From Nitrospirota bacterium (lineage in GTDB: Bacteria > Nitrospirota > Thermodesulfovibrionia > Thermodesulfovibrionales > JdFR-88), in assembly GCA_021789555.1 (NCBI GenBank), contig JAJYJK010000008.1, forward strand, positions 1-64,000: 64,000 nucleotides of DNA, given 5' to 3'. Numbering within the stretch: the stretch's first letter is position 1; every line of letters begins with the position of its first letter. Below the pieces are notes generated by a model. That model saw only the letters and a program-made list of their open reading frames with translations, searched no databases and was not told where the DNA came from. The translations under genes and the position numbers were made by a program. This document shows, piece by piece, positions 49,833-58,253 of this stretch.

Positions 49833-51220
49833 GAATAGCGGTTTTCAGGACGGGCAGACACACGGACTCAAAAGGCAATAAAAAAGAGTGGACGGAAGGG
49901 GACCTGGATGAGATCGTGGCGAAATACGATCCCGCGGCCCACGAGGCACCGGTCGTCATCGGCCACCCGAAGGATAACGCCCCGGCCTACGGCTGGGTTG
50001 AGCGGCTCCAACGCGTGGGAGACACGCTATGGGCGGAAATAAAACCCACCGTGGCCGAGTTCGCGGACTGGCTGAAGGCGGGGCTCTTCAAAAAGCGCTC
50101 GATCTCGCTTTATCCGGATTTATCGCTGCGGCATATCGGTTTTCTGGGCGCGACGCCCCCGGCCGTGAAGGGGCTACCGGATTACGCGTTTAACGATCCG
50201 GAAACCGCGGTTATTGAGTTTTCTTCTGATGTCATTCCCGCCGTGGGGAAAGATTCCGGACAAGCCGGAATGACAAATGAAGAATTTGCGGATGCCGCCG
50301 GCATGGCCGCTCACATGGCCCGCGCCAAAAAACACGGCATAGGCATGAAAGCGGGCGGTAACCGCACGAAGCCTTCCAGGTACAAGGACATCCCGGACGA
50401 CGAGTTCGCGGACCCGGTGAATTACCGTTATCCCCTGGACGAGGAGCATATCCACGCGGCCCTGGCCTATTGGGCTAACCCGCACAACAGGGAGCAATAC
50501 AGCAGCGAGGAGGTAAAAAAAATCACGGCTAGGATCCTCGCCGCCGCGAAAAAGCACGGCGTCGAGGTGGACGAGAGCAAGTGGAAATTCAGTGAAAGGA
50601 GATCAGCTATGAGTTTATGGGAAGAGTTTAAGGCCTTCCTGAAGGGGAAAGGCGTCGATGTCGATGTCGATGATGGTCCGCAGTCTTTCAGCGGGGACCA
50701 GGTGAAAGCCGCGGCCGCCGCGGCGGTCGCGAAGGCGAAGGCGGATATGGACGCCAGCTTTGCGGAGAAGGAACGGCAGCTCAAGGCACGCGAGGCGGAC
50801 CTCGAGAGGCGCGCCCTGGAGGGCAGGAAAAAGGAGGTCGAGGATTTTTGCGAGTCCCTCAAAAAGCGGGGCGTCCTCACTCCGGCGATGGAGAAGATGG
50901 GCATGGGGATAACCTGCTTCTTACAGGCGGTCGCCGGCCTCGATACAACGTATGAGTTCGCGGAGCCCGGCGGCGACGGCAAAAAGGGAAAGGAAACTCC
51001 ACTGGAGTTCGCCCAGGCGTTTCTGGCGCACCTGCCAAAGGCGATCGAGTTCAGGGAGCTCGCCCAGGACAAGGATGATCCGGGCGGCGGCAACTTCGAG
51101 GAGAAGCGCGAGCGCGCGATAACGGAGTATATGGAACACAACAAGGACGCCGATTACAAAACGGCCTTCCTCGCGGTATCGAAAAAACATCCCGAGCTGT
51201 TCGAACTGGAAAGGAGATAG
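49829..51220 (+). CDS. I: Mu I-like protease with scaffold C-terminus
   Basis: A 463-aa protein combining an N-terminal protease (WTEGDLDEIVAKYDPAAHEAPVVIGHPKDNAPAYGWVERL; RSISLYPDLSLRHIGFLGATPPAVKGL) and a helical scaffold tail. A middle domain (KPSRYKDIPDDEFADPVNYRYPLDEEHIHAALAYWANPHNREQY) is shared with other phage proteases. A family C repeat is inserted in frame at about residue 133 (VIPAVGKDSGQAG). The scaffold part has its own start signal at 50609. Capsid and decoration genes follow. Confidence 0.85.
   Translation: MRIAVFRTGRHTDSKGNKKEWTEGDLDEIVAKYDPAAHEAPVVIGHPKDNAPAYGWVERLQRVGDTLWAEIKPTVAEFADWLKAGLFKKRSISLYPDLSLRHIGFLGATPPAVKGLPDYAFNDPETAVIEFSSDVIPAVGKDSGQAGMTNEEFADAAGMAAHMARAKKHGIGMKAGGNRTKPSRYKDIPDDEFADPVNYRYPLDEEHIHAALAYWANPHNREQYSSEEVKKITARILAAAKKHGVEVDESKWKFSERRSAMSLWEEFKAFLKGKGVDVDVDDGPQSFSGDQVKAAAAAAVAKAKADMDASFAEKERQLKAREADLERRALEGRKKEVEDFCESLKKRGVLTPAMEKMGMGITCFLQAVAGLDTTYEFAEPGGDGKKGKETPLEFAQAFLAHLPKAIEFRELAQDKDDPGGGNFEEKRERAITEYMEHNKDADYKTAFLAVSKKHPELFELERR
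50229..50275. repeat. Family C-like repeat inside the protease gene
   Basis: tgtcattcccgccgtggggaaagattccggacaagccggaatgac has arms GTCATTCC and GGAATGAC. It reads in frame as VIPAVGKDSGQAGM, between the protease and the middle domain. Confidence 0.75.
50609..51220 (+). CDS. Z: Nested scaffold protein (Mu gpZ-like) from an internal start
   Basis: An ATG at 50609 in the protease frame is preceded by gaaaggagatcagct, a strong RBS within the gene. It would give a 203-aa scaffold (MSLWEEFKAFLKGKGVDVDVDDG...) with a long coiled coil (KAKADMDASFAEKERQLKAREADLERRALEGRKKEVEDF). Mu uses the same nested arrangement for I and Z. Separate translation is inferred from the RBS. Confidence 0.6.
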   Translation: MSLWEEFKAFLKGKGVDVDVDDGPQSFSGDQVKAAAAAAVAKAKADMDASFAEKERQLKAREADLERRALEGRKKEVEDFCESLKKRGVLTPAMEKMGMGITCFLQAVAGLDTTYEFAEPGGDGKKGKETPLEFAQAFLAHLPKAIEFRELAQDKDDPGGGNFEEKRERAITEYMEHNKDADYKTAFLAVSKKHPELFELERR

Positions 51221-51226
51221 ACGAGC

Positions 51227-51952
51227 ATGTCAATGCGCGCAACATCAGGAATCAGCAAGGCGGCAAAGTGCACGGCCGCTATAGCCACGCAGTTTCTGCT
51301 TTGCACCCCGGGAGCGGACAACGACACGTTCTCCGTCGCCTCGGGCAGCCAAAGTCCCCTCGTGGGTGTGTTTCAGTCGACGACCCTTAACGCGGGGGAC
51401 TCCGCGGAGGTGATGGTCTCCGGAATCAGCAACGTCGTGCTCGGGGGCAATGTGACGCGGGGGCAGGAAGTGACCTCCGACGCAAACGGCAACGCCATCG
51501 CGGCGGCAAGTTATGCGCCCGCCTCCGGGCTGCACACGGCGGGGATCGCCCTCGAAAGCGGCGTGGCTGGAGACATCATAGCGGTCCTCCTGGAGGCCGA
51601 CCACATGCAACCGGTGGCCATAAAGGCGAACGTGGCCCTCGGGGATGCGGCCGCCACCCTCACCGCAGCGCAGATGATCGGTTCCGGGATGTTCCAGATC
51701 ACGCCTACGGCCGCGCGGGCACTGACCTCGGACACGGCCGCGAATATCGTGGCCGGCGTCCCGGGGGCCCAAGTGGGAAGCTGGTTCGATTTCACTATCG
51801 TATGCCTCGCGGCATTCGCCGTCACACTCGGTGGGGGCGCCGGCGTCACGGTAGTGGGCTCAGGGGCCGTAAACAACGCCTCCGGATCGTTCAGGGGTGT
51901 CATCACCGACGCAACCCTGGGGGCGGAGGCCGTAACAATCTACAGGCTGTAA
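51227..51952 (+). CDS. Phage capsid decoration-type protein
   Basis: A 241-aa protein, rich in Gly, Ala and Thr. The first part (AKCTAAIATQFLLCTPGADNDTFSVASGSQSPLVGVFQ) resembles DUF2190-like decoration proteins found next to capsid genes. The second part may be a separate beta-rich domain (SWFDFTIVCLAAFAVTLGGGAGVTVVG). It is placed between scaffold and major capsid genes with aaaggagat as RBS. Confidence 0.65.
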   Translation: MSMRATSGISKAAKCTAAIATQFLLCTPGADNDTFSVASGSQSPLVGVFQSTTLNAGDSAEVMVSGISNVVLGGNVTRGQEVTSDANGNAIAAASYAPASGLHTAGIALESGVAGDIIAVLLEADHMQPVAIKANVALGDAAATLTAAQMIGSGMFQITPTAARALTSDTAANIVAGVPGAQVGSWFDFTIVCLAAFAVTLGGGAGVTVVGSGAVNNASGSFRGVITDATLGAEAVTIYRL

Positions 51953-51985
51953 GGCCTCGGAGAAAAACGAAAGGAGATTTGACCT

Positions 51986-52924
51986 ATGCCACCTGTCGGA
52001 CAGTTACATATCGATAGCGCGCTTACCAACCTCTCGGTGCGCTACCGCAACGAGGCGATGATATGGCCGGCCGTGCTGCCCATCGTCCCCGTGCAAAAGA
52101 GGTCGGACAAATACTTCGTGTACACCAAGGCGGACGCCTACACCCTGGCGGACGACACCGTCTTCCCGAAGGCCCTCCCCAATGAGATGGACTGGGGGAC
52201 TTCGACCGGCAACTACTCCGTCACGGACCACGCCTTCGGCGACTGGCTCCCGGAGGAGGTCATCGAAAACGCGGACGTGCCCCTGCAGCCCGAGGTCGAC
52301 ACGAACGACTACCTGAACCTGCTGCTCGATATCGCGGAGGAATCGAGGGTGGCCGGCGTGGTTTTCAACGCCGCCAACTACAGCGCCGCCAACCAGGTGA
52401 CGCTCTCCGGCGCGTCCCAGTGGAGCGGGGCGAGCTCCACCCCCATAAACGACATCCTCAATGCGGTCGAGTCCTGCTTTATGCGGGCAAACACGCTTGT
52501 CTTCGGAATCCAGACCTGGATGGCGCTCCGGACGAACCCTCAGATACTCGACGCGGTGAAGGCGGCAACGAGGCTCCAGGCGCATGAGGGCGGCATGGCC
52601 ACGAGGGACGAGGTGGCGAGCCTCTTCGAGGTGGACCGGATACTCGTTGGCCGCGGCAGGTACAACACGGCCAAGCAGGGGCAGACGCCCGCTTTCGCCA
52701 GGCTATGGGGAAAACACGCGGCCGCGCTGTACGTGGAGCCGAAGCCCGGCATCAGGTCCATCACCTTCGGCGCGACCTTTGTCGAGATGCAGAGGCAGAC
52801 CCAGCGGGACTTCGACCCGAAGCGCGGCATCAAGGGGGCGCACTACCTGAAGGTCGCCTGGAACTCAGCCGAGGTCGTGATCGCAAACGACGTAGGGTAC
52901 TTCATCCAGAACGCGGTGGCGTAA
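51986..52924 (+). CDS. Major capsid protein
   Basis: A 312-aa capsid protein. The N-terminus LHIDSALTNLSVRYRNEAMIWPAVLPIVPVQKRSDKYFVYTKAD is typical of a family of tailed-phage coat proteins. The middle FMRANTLVFGIQTWMALRTNPQILDAVKAA and the end SAEVVIANDVGYFIQNAVA fit as well. It differs from the Mu T protein, so the head module is not a close Mu relative. The RBS is aaaggag. Confidence 0.85.
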   Translation: MPPVGQLHIDSALTNLSVRYRNEAMIWPAVLPIVPVQKRSDKYFVYTKADAYTLADDTVFPKALPNEMDWGTSTGNYSVTDHAFGDWLPEEVIENADVPLQPEVDTNDYLNLLLDIAEESRVAGVVFNAANYSAANQVTLSGASQWSGASSTPINDILNAVESCFMRANTLVFGIQTWMALRTNPQILDAVKAATRLQAHEGGMATRDEVASLFEVDRILVGRGRYNTAKQGQTPAFARLWGKHAAALYVEPKPGIRSITFGATFVEMQRQTQRDFDPKRGIKGAHYLKVAWNSAEVVIANDVGYFIQNAVA

Positions 52925-52999
52925 AGGAAGGAAAAGGAGGCGAGTTGGCCGCAGTCAACCGGCTGCGGCCCTCGCAAAAGAGAAACAGAAAGGAGCGTC

Positions 53000-53206
53000 A
53001 TGAGGATGGCCGACACGAAGAAATACATCGTCCAGGGCACGACGATAAAGCATGGCCGGGGTACGGAGGCGGGAAAAGTTTACGCCCACGGCGATGAGAT
53101 AGAACTGACGGAGGAGGAGGCCGCCCCGATTAAAAAGCATTTGACGGAGGCCGAGGCGAAGACGGCCACCGGAGACGGGAAGGGAACGAAGGGGAAAGGC
53201 AAGTAA
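53000..53206 (+). CDS. Small phage protein next to capsid
   Basis: A 68-aa protein (KKYIVQGTTIKHGRGTEAGKVYAHGDEIELTEEEAAPIKKHLTEAE) with a Lys/Gly-rich tail. Small proteins of this kind stand between capsid and gp36 genes in many Mu-like phages. No known function. Good RBS (aaaggagcg). Confidence 0.65.
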   Translation: MRMADTKKYIVQGTTIKHGRGTEAGKVYAHGDEIELTEEEAAPIKKHLTEAEAKTATGDGKGTKGKGK

Positions 53207-53671
53207 ATGTACTGCCAGATCACCGACATACAAAACGTGCTGCGGGAGGATGCCCTCATCGAGCTGACCGACGATGAGAACCTCGGACAGATCAACGAGG
53301 GCCGGGTAAACGAGTGCATCGCCCGCGCGGACGCGACGATAAACGCCGCTTGCTCCTCGAAATATATCGTCCCCTTCGCGGCCCCCGTCCCGGACCTCGT
53401 CCGGATGCTGAGCGAAGACCTGGCGATCTATTACCTCTACTCGCGTCGGGGCGAGGCGATCCCGGAGTCCGTGGGGGAGAAATTCAAGGCGGCTAAAAGC
53501 GATCTCCTGAACATCGCCAAGGGGATCATAAACCTGGGCGTGGCGGACGCCGCCGCCCCCGCGGTGGACGAGACGGAGATCGGCGTCAACACTTCCACGG
53601 ACGGCCGTGTATTCACGGACGACAACACGCCGGGGCTCGGCTCCAGCGGATCCTCAATGGGGGGATATTGA
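53207..53671 (+). CDS. Mu gp36-like protein (DUF1320)
   Basis: A 154-aa DUF1320 protein (YCQITDIQNVLREDALIELTDDE; CIARADATINAACSSKYIVPF; LSEDLAIYYLYSRRGEAIPESV). Mu gp36 acts in head-tail connection. The gene starts directly after the preceding stop. Its C-terminus is extended by a Gly/Ser/Asp-rich tail. Confidence 0.85.
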   Translation: MYCQITDIQNVLREDALIELTDDENLGQINEGRVNECIARADATINAACSSKYIVPFAAPVPDLVRMLSEDLAIYYLYSRRGEAIPESVGEKFKAAKSDLLNIAKGIINLGVADAAAPAVDETEIGVNTSTDGRVFTDDNTPGLGSSGSSMGGY

Positions 53672-54039
53672 GCATGAAAAAGCTTTTGGTCCTGGCGACG
53701 ATTTTCCTTCTGTCTTTCGGCGTGGATGCGCCGCTGGGGGCGGCGTCCAGCGTCACCTCGACGGTCTCATGGACAGCCCCCACGACGTTCGTGTCCGGCG
53801 CTCCCATCCCGGCCGGGGCGGCGATAACCTACCGTGTGTACGAATCGGACACGCCGGCCATTTCCCCGGGGGCTGCAGGGACAATGCTGGCGGCGGACGG
53901 AATAACTGGGACAATGTATACATACTCCGGCACGGGCTGTTTTGCCGTATCGGCCATCTACAACGGAGTGGAGTCCGGGCTGTCGAACGTCGCGTGCAAA
54001 CTCGTGCCGGGCGCGCCCTCAGGGTGTAGCGTGAAATGA
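53668..54039 (+). CDS. Exported fibronectin-III-like small protein
   Basis: A 123-aa protein with a signal peptide (KKLLVLATIFLLSFGVDAPLGAA) and one Fn3-like beta sandwich (VTSTVSWTAPTTFVSGAPIPAGAAITYRVYESD; CFAVSAIYNGVESGLSNVAC). Two Cys may form a disulfide. The start is a TTG overlapping the gp36 stop, or the ATG at 53674. It begins a block of three exported proteins placed between gp36 and gp37. Confidence 0.7.
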   Translation: MSMKKLLVLATIFLLSFGVDAPLGAASSVTSTVSWTAPTTFVSGAPIPAGAAITYRVYESDTPAISPGAAGTMLAADGITGTMYTYSGTGCFAVSAIYNGVESGLSNVACKLVPGAPSGCSVK

Positions 54040-54623
54040 AAAAACTTTTACTCATCACGGCCCTGATTCTTTTTTCGGCGCGCATGGCCCTCGCCGGCGC
54101 GCTCTTCGTGCCCTCGAAGACGGGCGACCTGGACGACTGGAAGAACGCATCGCAGGCGGGCGGCCAGTGCGCCATCTGGAACGCGACGGACTCCAAATGG
54201 GAAAATCAGGCGTGCCCAAGCGGAGCGGGCGGCCAGCCAATTGTGTTTATAGGGTTTGCAAACCAAGGAGTTGCCGCCAGCGCGATAACGTACTTTTCAA
54301 TAGCGGGCCCACAATCCAGCTACTCAGCGGGGGAAGTGAATCAACGAATATTTGTGCCGGTATCCTGCACCCTAAAAAATCTGTACGCGTCGATTGGCCG
54401 CCCGCAGGACAGCACAGGCAGTCTGATTTTAACGTTGTTGAAAAATAGTACCGCAACTGCATTAACGGTCACATTCCCGGCCGGGTCCGCCCAAGCGACC
54501 ATGGAAAAAGATATAACGGATACCGTGTCTGTTACGGCGGGAGATTATCTCGATTTCAAACTGGCGAATAACGCCACTGTAACATCGGCGGACATCATAG
54601 GGACGTCACTAGAGTGTCAATGA
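54036..54623 (+). CDS. Exported beta-rich protein
   Basis: A 195-aa protein with signal peptide (KKLLLITALILFSARMALA). The C-terminal domain (STGSLILTLLKNSTATALTVTFPAGSAQATMEKDITDTVSVTAGDYLDFKLANNATVTSAD) resembles receptor-binding or collagen-associated jelly-roll domains of phage fibres. The middle of the gene is less GC-rich than its flanks. It overlaps both neighbours by 4 nt. Confidence 0.65.
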   Translation: MKKLLLITALILFSARMALAGALFVPSKTGDLDDWKNASQAGGQCAIWNATDSKWENQACPSGAGGQPIVFIGFANQGVAASAITYFSIAGPQSSYSAGEVNQRIFVPVSCTLKNLYASIGRPQDSTGSLILTLLKNSTATALTVTFPAGSAQATMEKDITDTVSVTAGDYLDFKLANNATVTSADIIGTSLECQ

Positions 54624-55984
54624 ATAAAATAAAAATAATAATCCTGTGTGCCTGCCTGCTGATAGCCGCCGGCAGGGCGGGGGCCTCCACCGTCTCGGTC
54701 TGCAACTTCCCCTCGGGTTCGGCGGCCGAGGTGAGGATTTACGACCTCACGAGCGCATCCCTCGTCGTGAACACGACCGCCACCGGCGTCACGGAGCGGG
54801 CCGGACTCGGGCTCTCGAAATCCTGCTACGACTACACTGTGGCGCTGACCGCCGGGCACGCCTACCAGATAGACTGGGAGGATGCCGCCACGCCCGCGCA
54901 TGTGGCGAGCGAAACGCTGTATGAAGAGCAGACATATGCCGATGCGGCCACCAGCTCCAGGGCCTCGCAGACGAGCGTAAACGCCATCCCCACGAACCCG
55001 CTTTTGACTACGGACACGAGGCTGAATAATTTAAATGCGCCGGTTGGAAGCATCCCCACAAACCCGCTATTGACTACGGATGCGAGGCTCAATGACCTCG
55101 ATGCGGCCATATCATCCCGCCTGGCCGCCTCGGCCTACACCGCGCCGGACAATACGCATATCGGCCTCATAAACGGCGTGACGGGAAAACTGCAATTCGA
55201 TGGATCGAATAACGTGAAGAGCGCCCCGCAGACGGCGGCCACGCTGACGAGCGCCTACGATGCCGCCAAAAGCGCCGCCTCCCAAGCGAGCGTGAACGCC
55301 ATCCCCACAAACCCGCTATTGATTACGGATGCGAGGCTCAATGATTTAAACGCGCCTATAGGGAGCATCCCCACAAACCCGCTGCTTACGACCGATACGA
55401 GATTGAATTATCTCGATGCAAATATATCCTCGCGCCTGGCCGCCTCGGCCTACACCGCGCCGGACAATACGCATATCGGCCTCATAAACGGCGTGACGGG
55501 GAAAATCCAGTTCGATTCATCGGGCAACGTGAAATCTGACCCGCAGACGGCGATCCAGGCGAGCGTCTCCGCCCAGGACAAAACGGACATCGAAAACGGG
55601 ACGGTCATCCTGCTCACCGGCAGCCTCACTCCAGGCGCGTACCCGGCGAAGATGACCGTGAACTCCGGGCAGCCGATGAATATCTTCCGCGGCGACAGCC
55701 CCACAATAGATATCAATCTGCCCGCCGGCTGGAATTTGCAGAGCCCGGCCGGACAGGCCGTATGGTTCGCGGTGAAGGTGGCTCCGGCCGACCCGGACAG
55801 CAGCGCAATCGTAAACAGCCAGGCGACCATCACCGGGCCGCAGACGGCCACGATCACGCTGACCGGCGCGCAGACGGCGACGGTGGGGCGCTACTGGGCG
55901 GAGTTTAGCGTGGTGGACGCAAGCGGAAACAAGCTTGTGGCCCAGCAGTTCAAGCTCAATATCTTGCAGGACGTGCGGCAATAG
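54620..55984 (+). CDS. Exported fibre-like protein with an internal duplication
   Basis: A protein of about 454 aa with a signal peptide (IKIIILCACLLIAAGRAGAS), overlapping the previous stop (ATGA). A beta domain (VRIYDLTSASLVVNTTATGVTERAG) comes first. Then the module NAIPTNPLLTTDTRLNNL plus SSRLAASAYTAPDNTHIGLINGVTGK appears twice as a 105-residue tandem duplication. The C-terminal 120 residues look like a BppU-type baseplate upper-protein domain (NIFRGDSPTIDINLPAGWNL...YWAEFSVVDASGNKL). That domain belongs to virions, so the signal peptide is puzzling. Confidence 0.7.
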   Translation: MNKIKIIILCACLLIAAGRAGASTVSVCNFPSGSAAEVRIYDLTSASLVVNTTATGVTERAGLGLSKSCYDYTVALTAGHAYQIDWEDAATPAHVASETLYEEQTYADAATSSRASQTSVNAIPTNPLLTTDTRLNNLNAPVGSIPTNPLLTTDARLNDLDAAISSRLAASAYTAPDNTHIGLINGVTGKLQFDGSNNVKSAPQTAATLTSAYDAAKSAASQASVNAIPTNPLLITDARLNDLNAPIGSIPTNPLLTTDTRLNYLDANISSRLAASAYTAPDNTHIGLINGVTGKIQFDSSGNVKSDPQTAIQASVSAQDKTDIENGTVILLTGSLTPGAYPAKMTVNSGQPMNIFRGDSPTIDINLPAGWNLQSPAGQAVWFAVKVAPADPDSSAIVNSQATITGPQTATITLTGAQTATVGRYWAEFSVVDASGNKLVAQQFKLNILQDVRQ

Positions 55985-55985
55985 G

Positions 55986-56516
55986 ATGCTCGCGGAGATC
56001 GAACAGGCGATTATCTCCAGGATCACAAACAAAAATCTCGGCCTCGTGACCGCGCGCGTGCAGACGGAAAAAGGGCCCGTCGCCCGCTATCCCGCGCTCT
56101 ATGTGGCCATCGGCAGCGAGAAGATGCGCAGGACCGGCAATAACCTCAAGTGCGAGCCGGTAATATCCGTCATCCTATTTTTCAAAAACTTACAGAGAGA
56201 GGAACAGCGGCGGGCCGGCATATATCCCATCCTGGAGGGGATCAGGCAAGCGCTTTTCAACCAGTCGCTCGGGATGAGAATCGACGCGCTGCTGCCGGAG
56301 ATCTGGCGCGACATCACGACGGACGATGAGCGCGAGGAGGGATTTCTGATATTCGGGATGGAGGTAAAAACGGGCTACGTGGTGCATACCGTGGACGATA
56401 GCGACGTAGCCGCGGGGAATGATCTTATCACGATCGGGCTCAAATATTACCTGGAGCCCGACATAAACAGCGACGGCGCGGCGGACGCCGAGGACGACGT
56501 AACGACAACGCAATGA
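55986..56516 (+). CDS. Mu gp37-like protein (DUF1834)
   Basis: A 176-aa DUF1834 protein, starting MLAEIEQAIISRI, with YPALYVAIGSEKMRRTGNNLKCEPVISVILFFKN as central segment. Mu gp37 is a head-tail or tail terminator-like protein. A C-terminal EPDINSDGAADAEDD stretch looks like a dockerin-type calcium loop added to the core, which is unusual. The gene begins just after the fibre-like gene. Confidence 0.8.
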   Translation: MLAEIEQAIISRITNKNLGLVTARVQTEKGPVARYPALYVAIGSEKMRRTGNNLKCEPVISVILFFKNLQREEQRRAGIYPILEGIRQALFNQSLGMRIDALLPEIWRDITTDDEREEGFLIFGMEVKTGYVVHTVDDSDVAAGNDLITIGLKYYLEPDINSDGAADAEDDVTTTQ

Positions 56517-56554
56517 CCGGTTTTTAAAGACGGCGTAAAGGAGGATTAAAAAGC

Positions 56555-56746
56555 ATGAAAGTTTTGGCGGCAAAAGGGACGAAATGCCCGATGGAGCGGC
56601 AGCCAAGGAAGTATATCCTGGACACTCCCCCTGATGGGGAGACGGGCTTCGAGGTGCCGGAGGCGGTGTATTACCTGCGGCTGCTGCGGGACGGCTCGCT
56701 AGTGCCCGCTCCGGCCGACACGGCAAAAAAAGGAGGTAACAAATAA
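56555..56746 (+). CDS. Mu gp38-like protein (DUF2635)
   Basis: A 63-aa DUF2635 protein (KVLAAKGTKCPMERQPRKYI; VPEAVYYLRLLRDGSLVPAP). Mu gp38 stands directly before the sheath gene, as here. RBS aaaggagg. Function unknown. Confidence 0.85.
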   Translation: MKVLAAKGTKCPMERQPRKYILDTPPDGETGFEVPEAVYYLRLLRDGSLVPAPADTAKKGGNK

Positions 56747-58194
56747 TGGCAGAAGCAATCCAGTTCAGCCAGATACCCTCCGGGATACGCAAGCCCGGAA
56801 AATATTTCGAGTTCAACACGTCTTTGGCGGTGCGGACGCTGCCCGGCATCGACTGGCAGGTCCTTATAATCGGCCAGAGGCTTGCGGCCGGCAGCGTGGC
56901 GGCGCTCGTCCCCACGCAGGTATTTTCCGAGCAGGATGCGGAAACATATTTCGGCATCGGCTCCATCGCGCACAGGATGGTCCGCGCAGCATTGCAAGCG
57001 AACCCGTACCTTAAACTCACGGTCTGCACGCTGGACGACGCTGCCGCCTCGGTCGCGGCGAGCGGCACCGTCACTATCGCAAATGCGGCAACCTCGACTG
57101 GCGTGCTCAGTCTATATGTGGCCAACGAGGAGGTGGACGTCGTCGTGAACTCCGGGGACACCCCCACCATCATCGCCGGAAACATAGTTACGGCGATCAC
57201 CAACCTTCCGGACCTGCCGGTCACCGCCTCGGCCGCGTTGGGAGTCGTCACGCTCACCGCCAAAAACAAGGGCACAGTGGGCAACCAGATAGGGATGGGG
57301 TATCTGCTTCAGAACGTCTCAGCCACCACCGTGACGATCGTCCAGATGGCAAACGGCACGACGGACCCCACTCTGCAGAATGCGCTGAATGCCGTATTCG
57401 CGCAGCAGTTCGATATTACGATCACGCCGTATAATACACAGGCCAATCTGGCCATACTTAAAACCCAGCTTGAAACGCTGAGCAACGCCATCGAGCAGCG
57501 CCCGGGCGTGGGTGTCTATGCCGTGACCGGGCCGCTCGCCGCGGCCACGACGCTCGCCGGGCAGGTGAACGAGGGACGTATCCTGGGCGCGTATTTGCGG
57601 CTCACTGCCGGCACCACGCAGCAGATGAGCGCGGCCTACGAGCTGGCCGCCGCTTACGGCGCGGTAATGGCGAGCGAGCCGGACCCCGGCAGGCCGCTCA
57701 ATACGCTTGCGCTCACCGGTATCTCGCCCCCGGCCATGGCGGACAGGCTATCGAGGACGGAGCAGGAGAGCTGCCTGGCAAACGGCGTGGCGCCGCTCGA
57801 GGTGGGGCCCGGGCTCACCGTCCAGATCGTAAGAGCCATCAGCACATACACGCTCAACCCGGCGGGGGTCCCGGACGTCTCGCTCCTGGACATCACGACG
57901 ATCCGCGCGCTCGATTACGTGAGGCTCTCCTGCCGGACGAGAATAGCGCTCCGCTTCCCCAGGGAGAAGCTTAACGCGGTGAAAACGCCGCCCAGGGTGA
58001 GGACTGAGCTGCTGGACGTGCTCAAGCAGTTGGAGGACCTCAATATGGTGGAGAACGTGGACACCTATCTGCCTATGCTCGTGGTGCAGCCTGACGGCCA
58101 GGACGCCACGAGACTGGACGCTCAAATCCCGGCGGACATAGTCCCCGGTCTGCACATCTTCGCCGGCGTGATATATCTACTGCTGGGTGCGTAA
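56746..58194 (+). CDS. L: Contractile tail sheath protein (Mu gpL-like)
   Basis: A 482-aa tail sheath protein. It starts IQFSQIPSGIRKPGKYFEFNTSLAVRTLPGIDWQVLIIGQR. The middle has the variable sheath domains (DITITPYNTQANLAILKTQLETL). The C-terminal IRALDYVRLSCRTRIALRFPREKLN is conserved. It shows that the phage is a myovirus. Starts on the last base of gp38, with an aaaggagg RBS. Confidence 0.93.
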   Translation: MAEAIQFSQIPSGIRKPGKYFEFNTSLAVRTLPGIDWQVLIIGQRLAAGSVAALVPTQVFSEQDAETYFGIGSIAHRMVRAALQANPYLKLTVCTLDDAAASVAASGTVTIANAATSTGVLSLYVANEEVDVVVNSGDTPTIIAGNIVTAITNLPDLPVTASAALGVVTLTAKNKGTVGNQIGMGYLLQNVSATTVTIVQMANGTTDPTLQNALNAVFAQQFDITITPYNTQANLAILKTQLETLSNAIEQRPGVGVYAVTGPLAAATTLAGQVNEGRILGAYLRLTAGTTQQMSAAYELAAAYGAVMASEPDPGRPLNTLALTGISPPAMADRLSRTEQESCLANGVAPLEVGPGLTVQIVRAISTYTLNPAGVPDVSLLDITTIRALDYVRLSCRTRIALRFPREKLNAVKTPPRVRTELLDVLKQLEDLNMVENVDTYLPMLVVQPDGQDATRLDAQIPADIVPGLHIFAGVIYLLLGA

Positions 58195-58202
58195 AAAAGG
58201 AG

Positions 58203-58232
58203 CTTTAAGGGCGGAGCAAGCCCCGCCCTTAA
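58203..58232. repeat. Hairpin between sheath and tube genes
   Basis: tttaagggcggagcaagccccgcccttaaa forms a stem of about 11 bp. No T-run follows, so it may tune the relative mRNA levels of sheath and tube rather than end transcription. Confidence 0.55.
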
Positions 58233-58253
58233 AAAAAAGAAAGGAGCCCAAAC

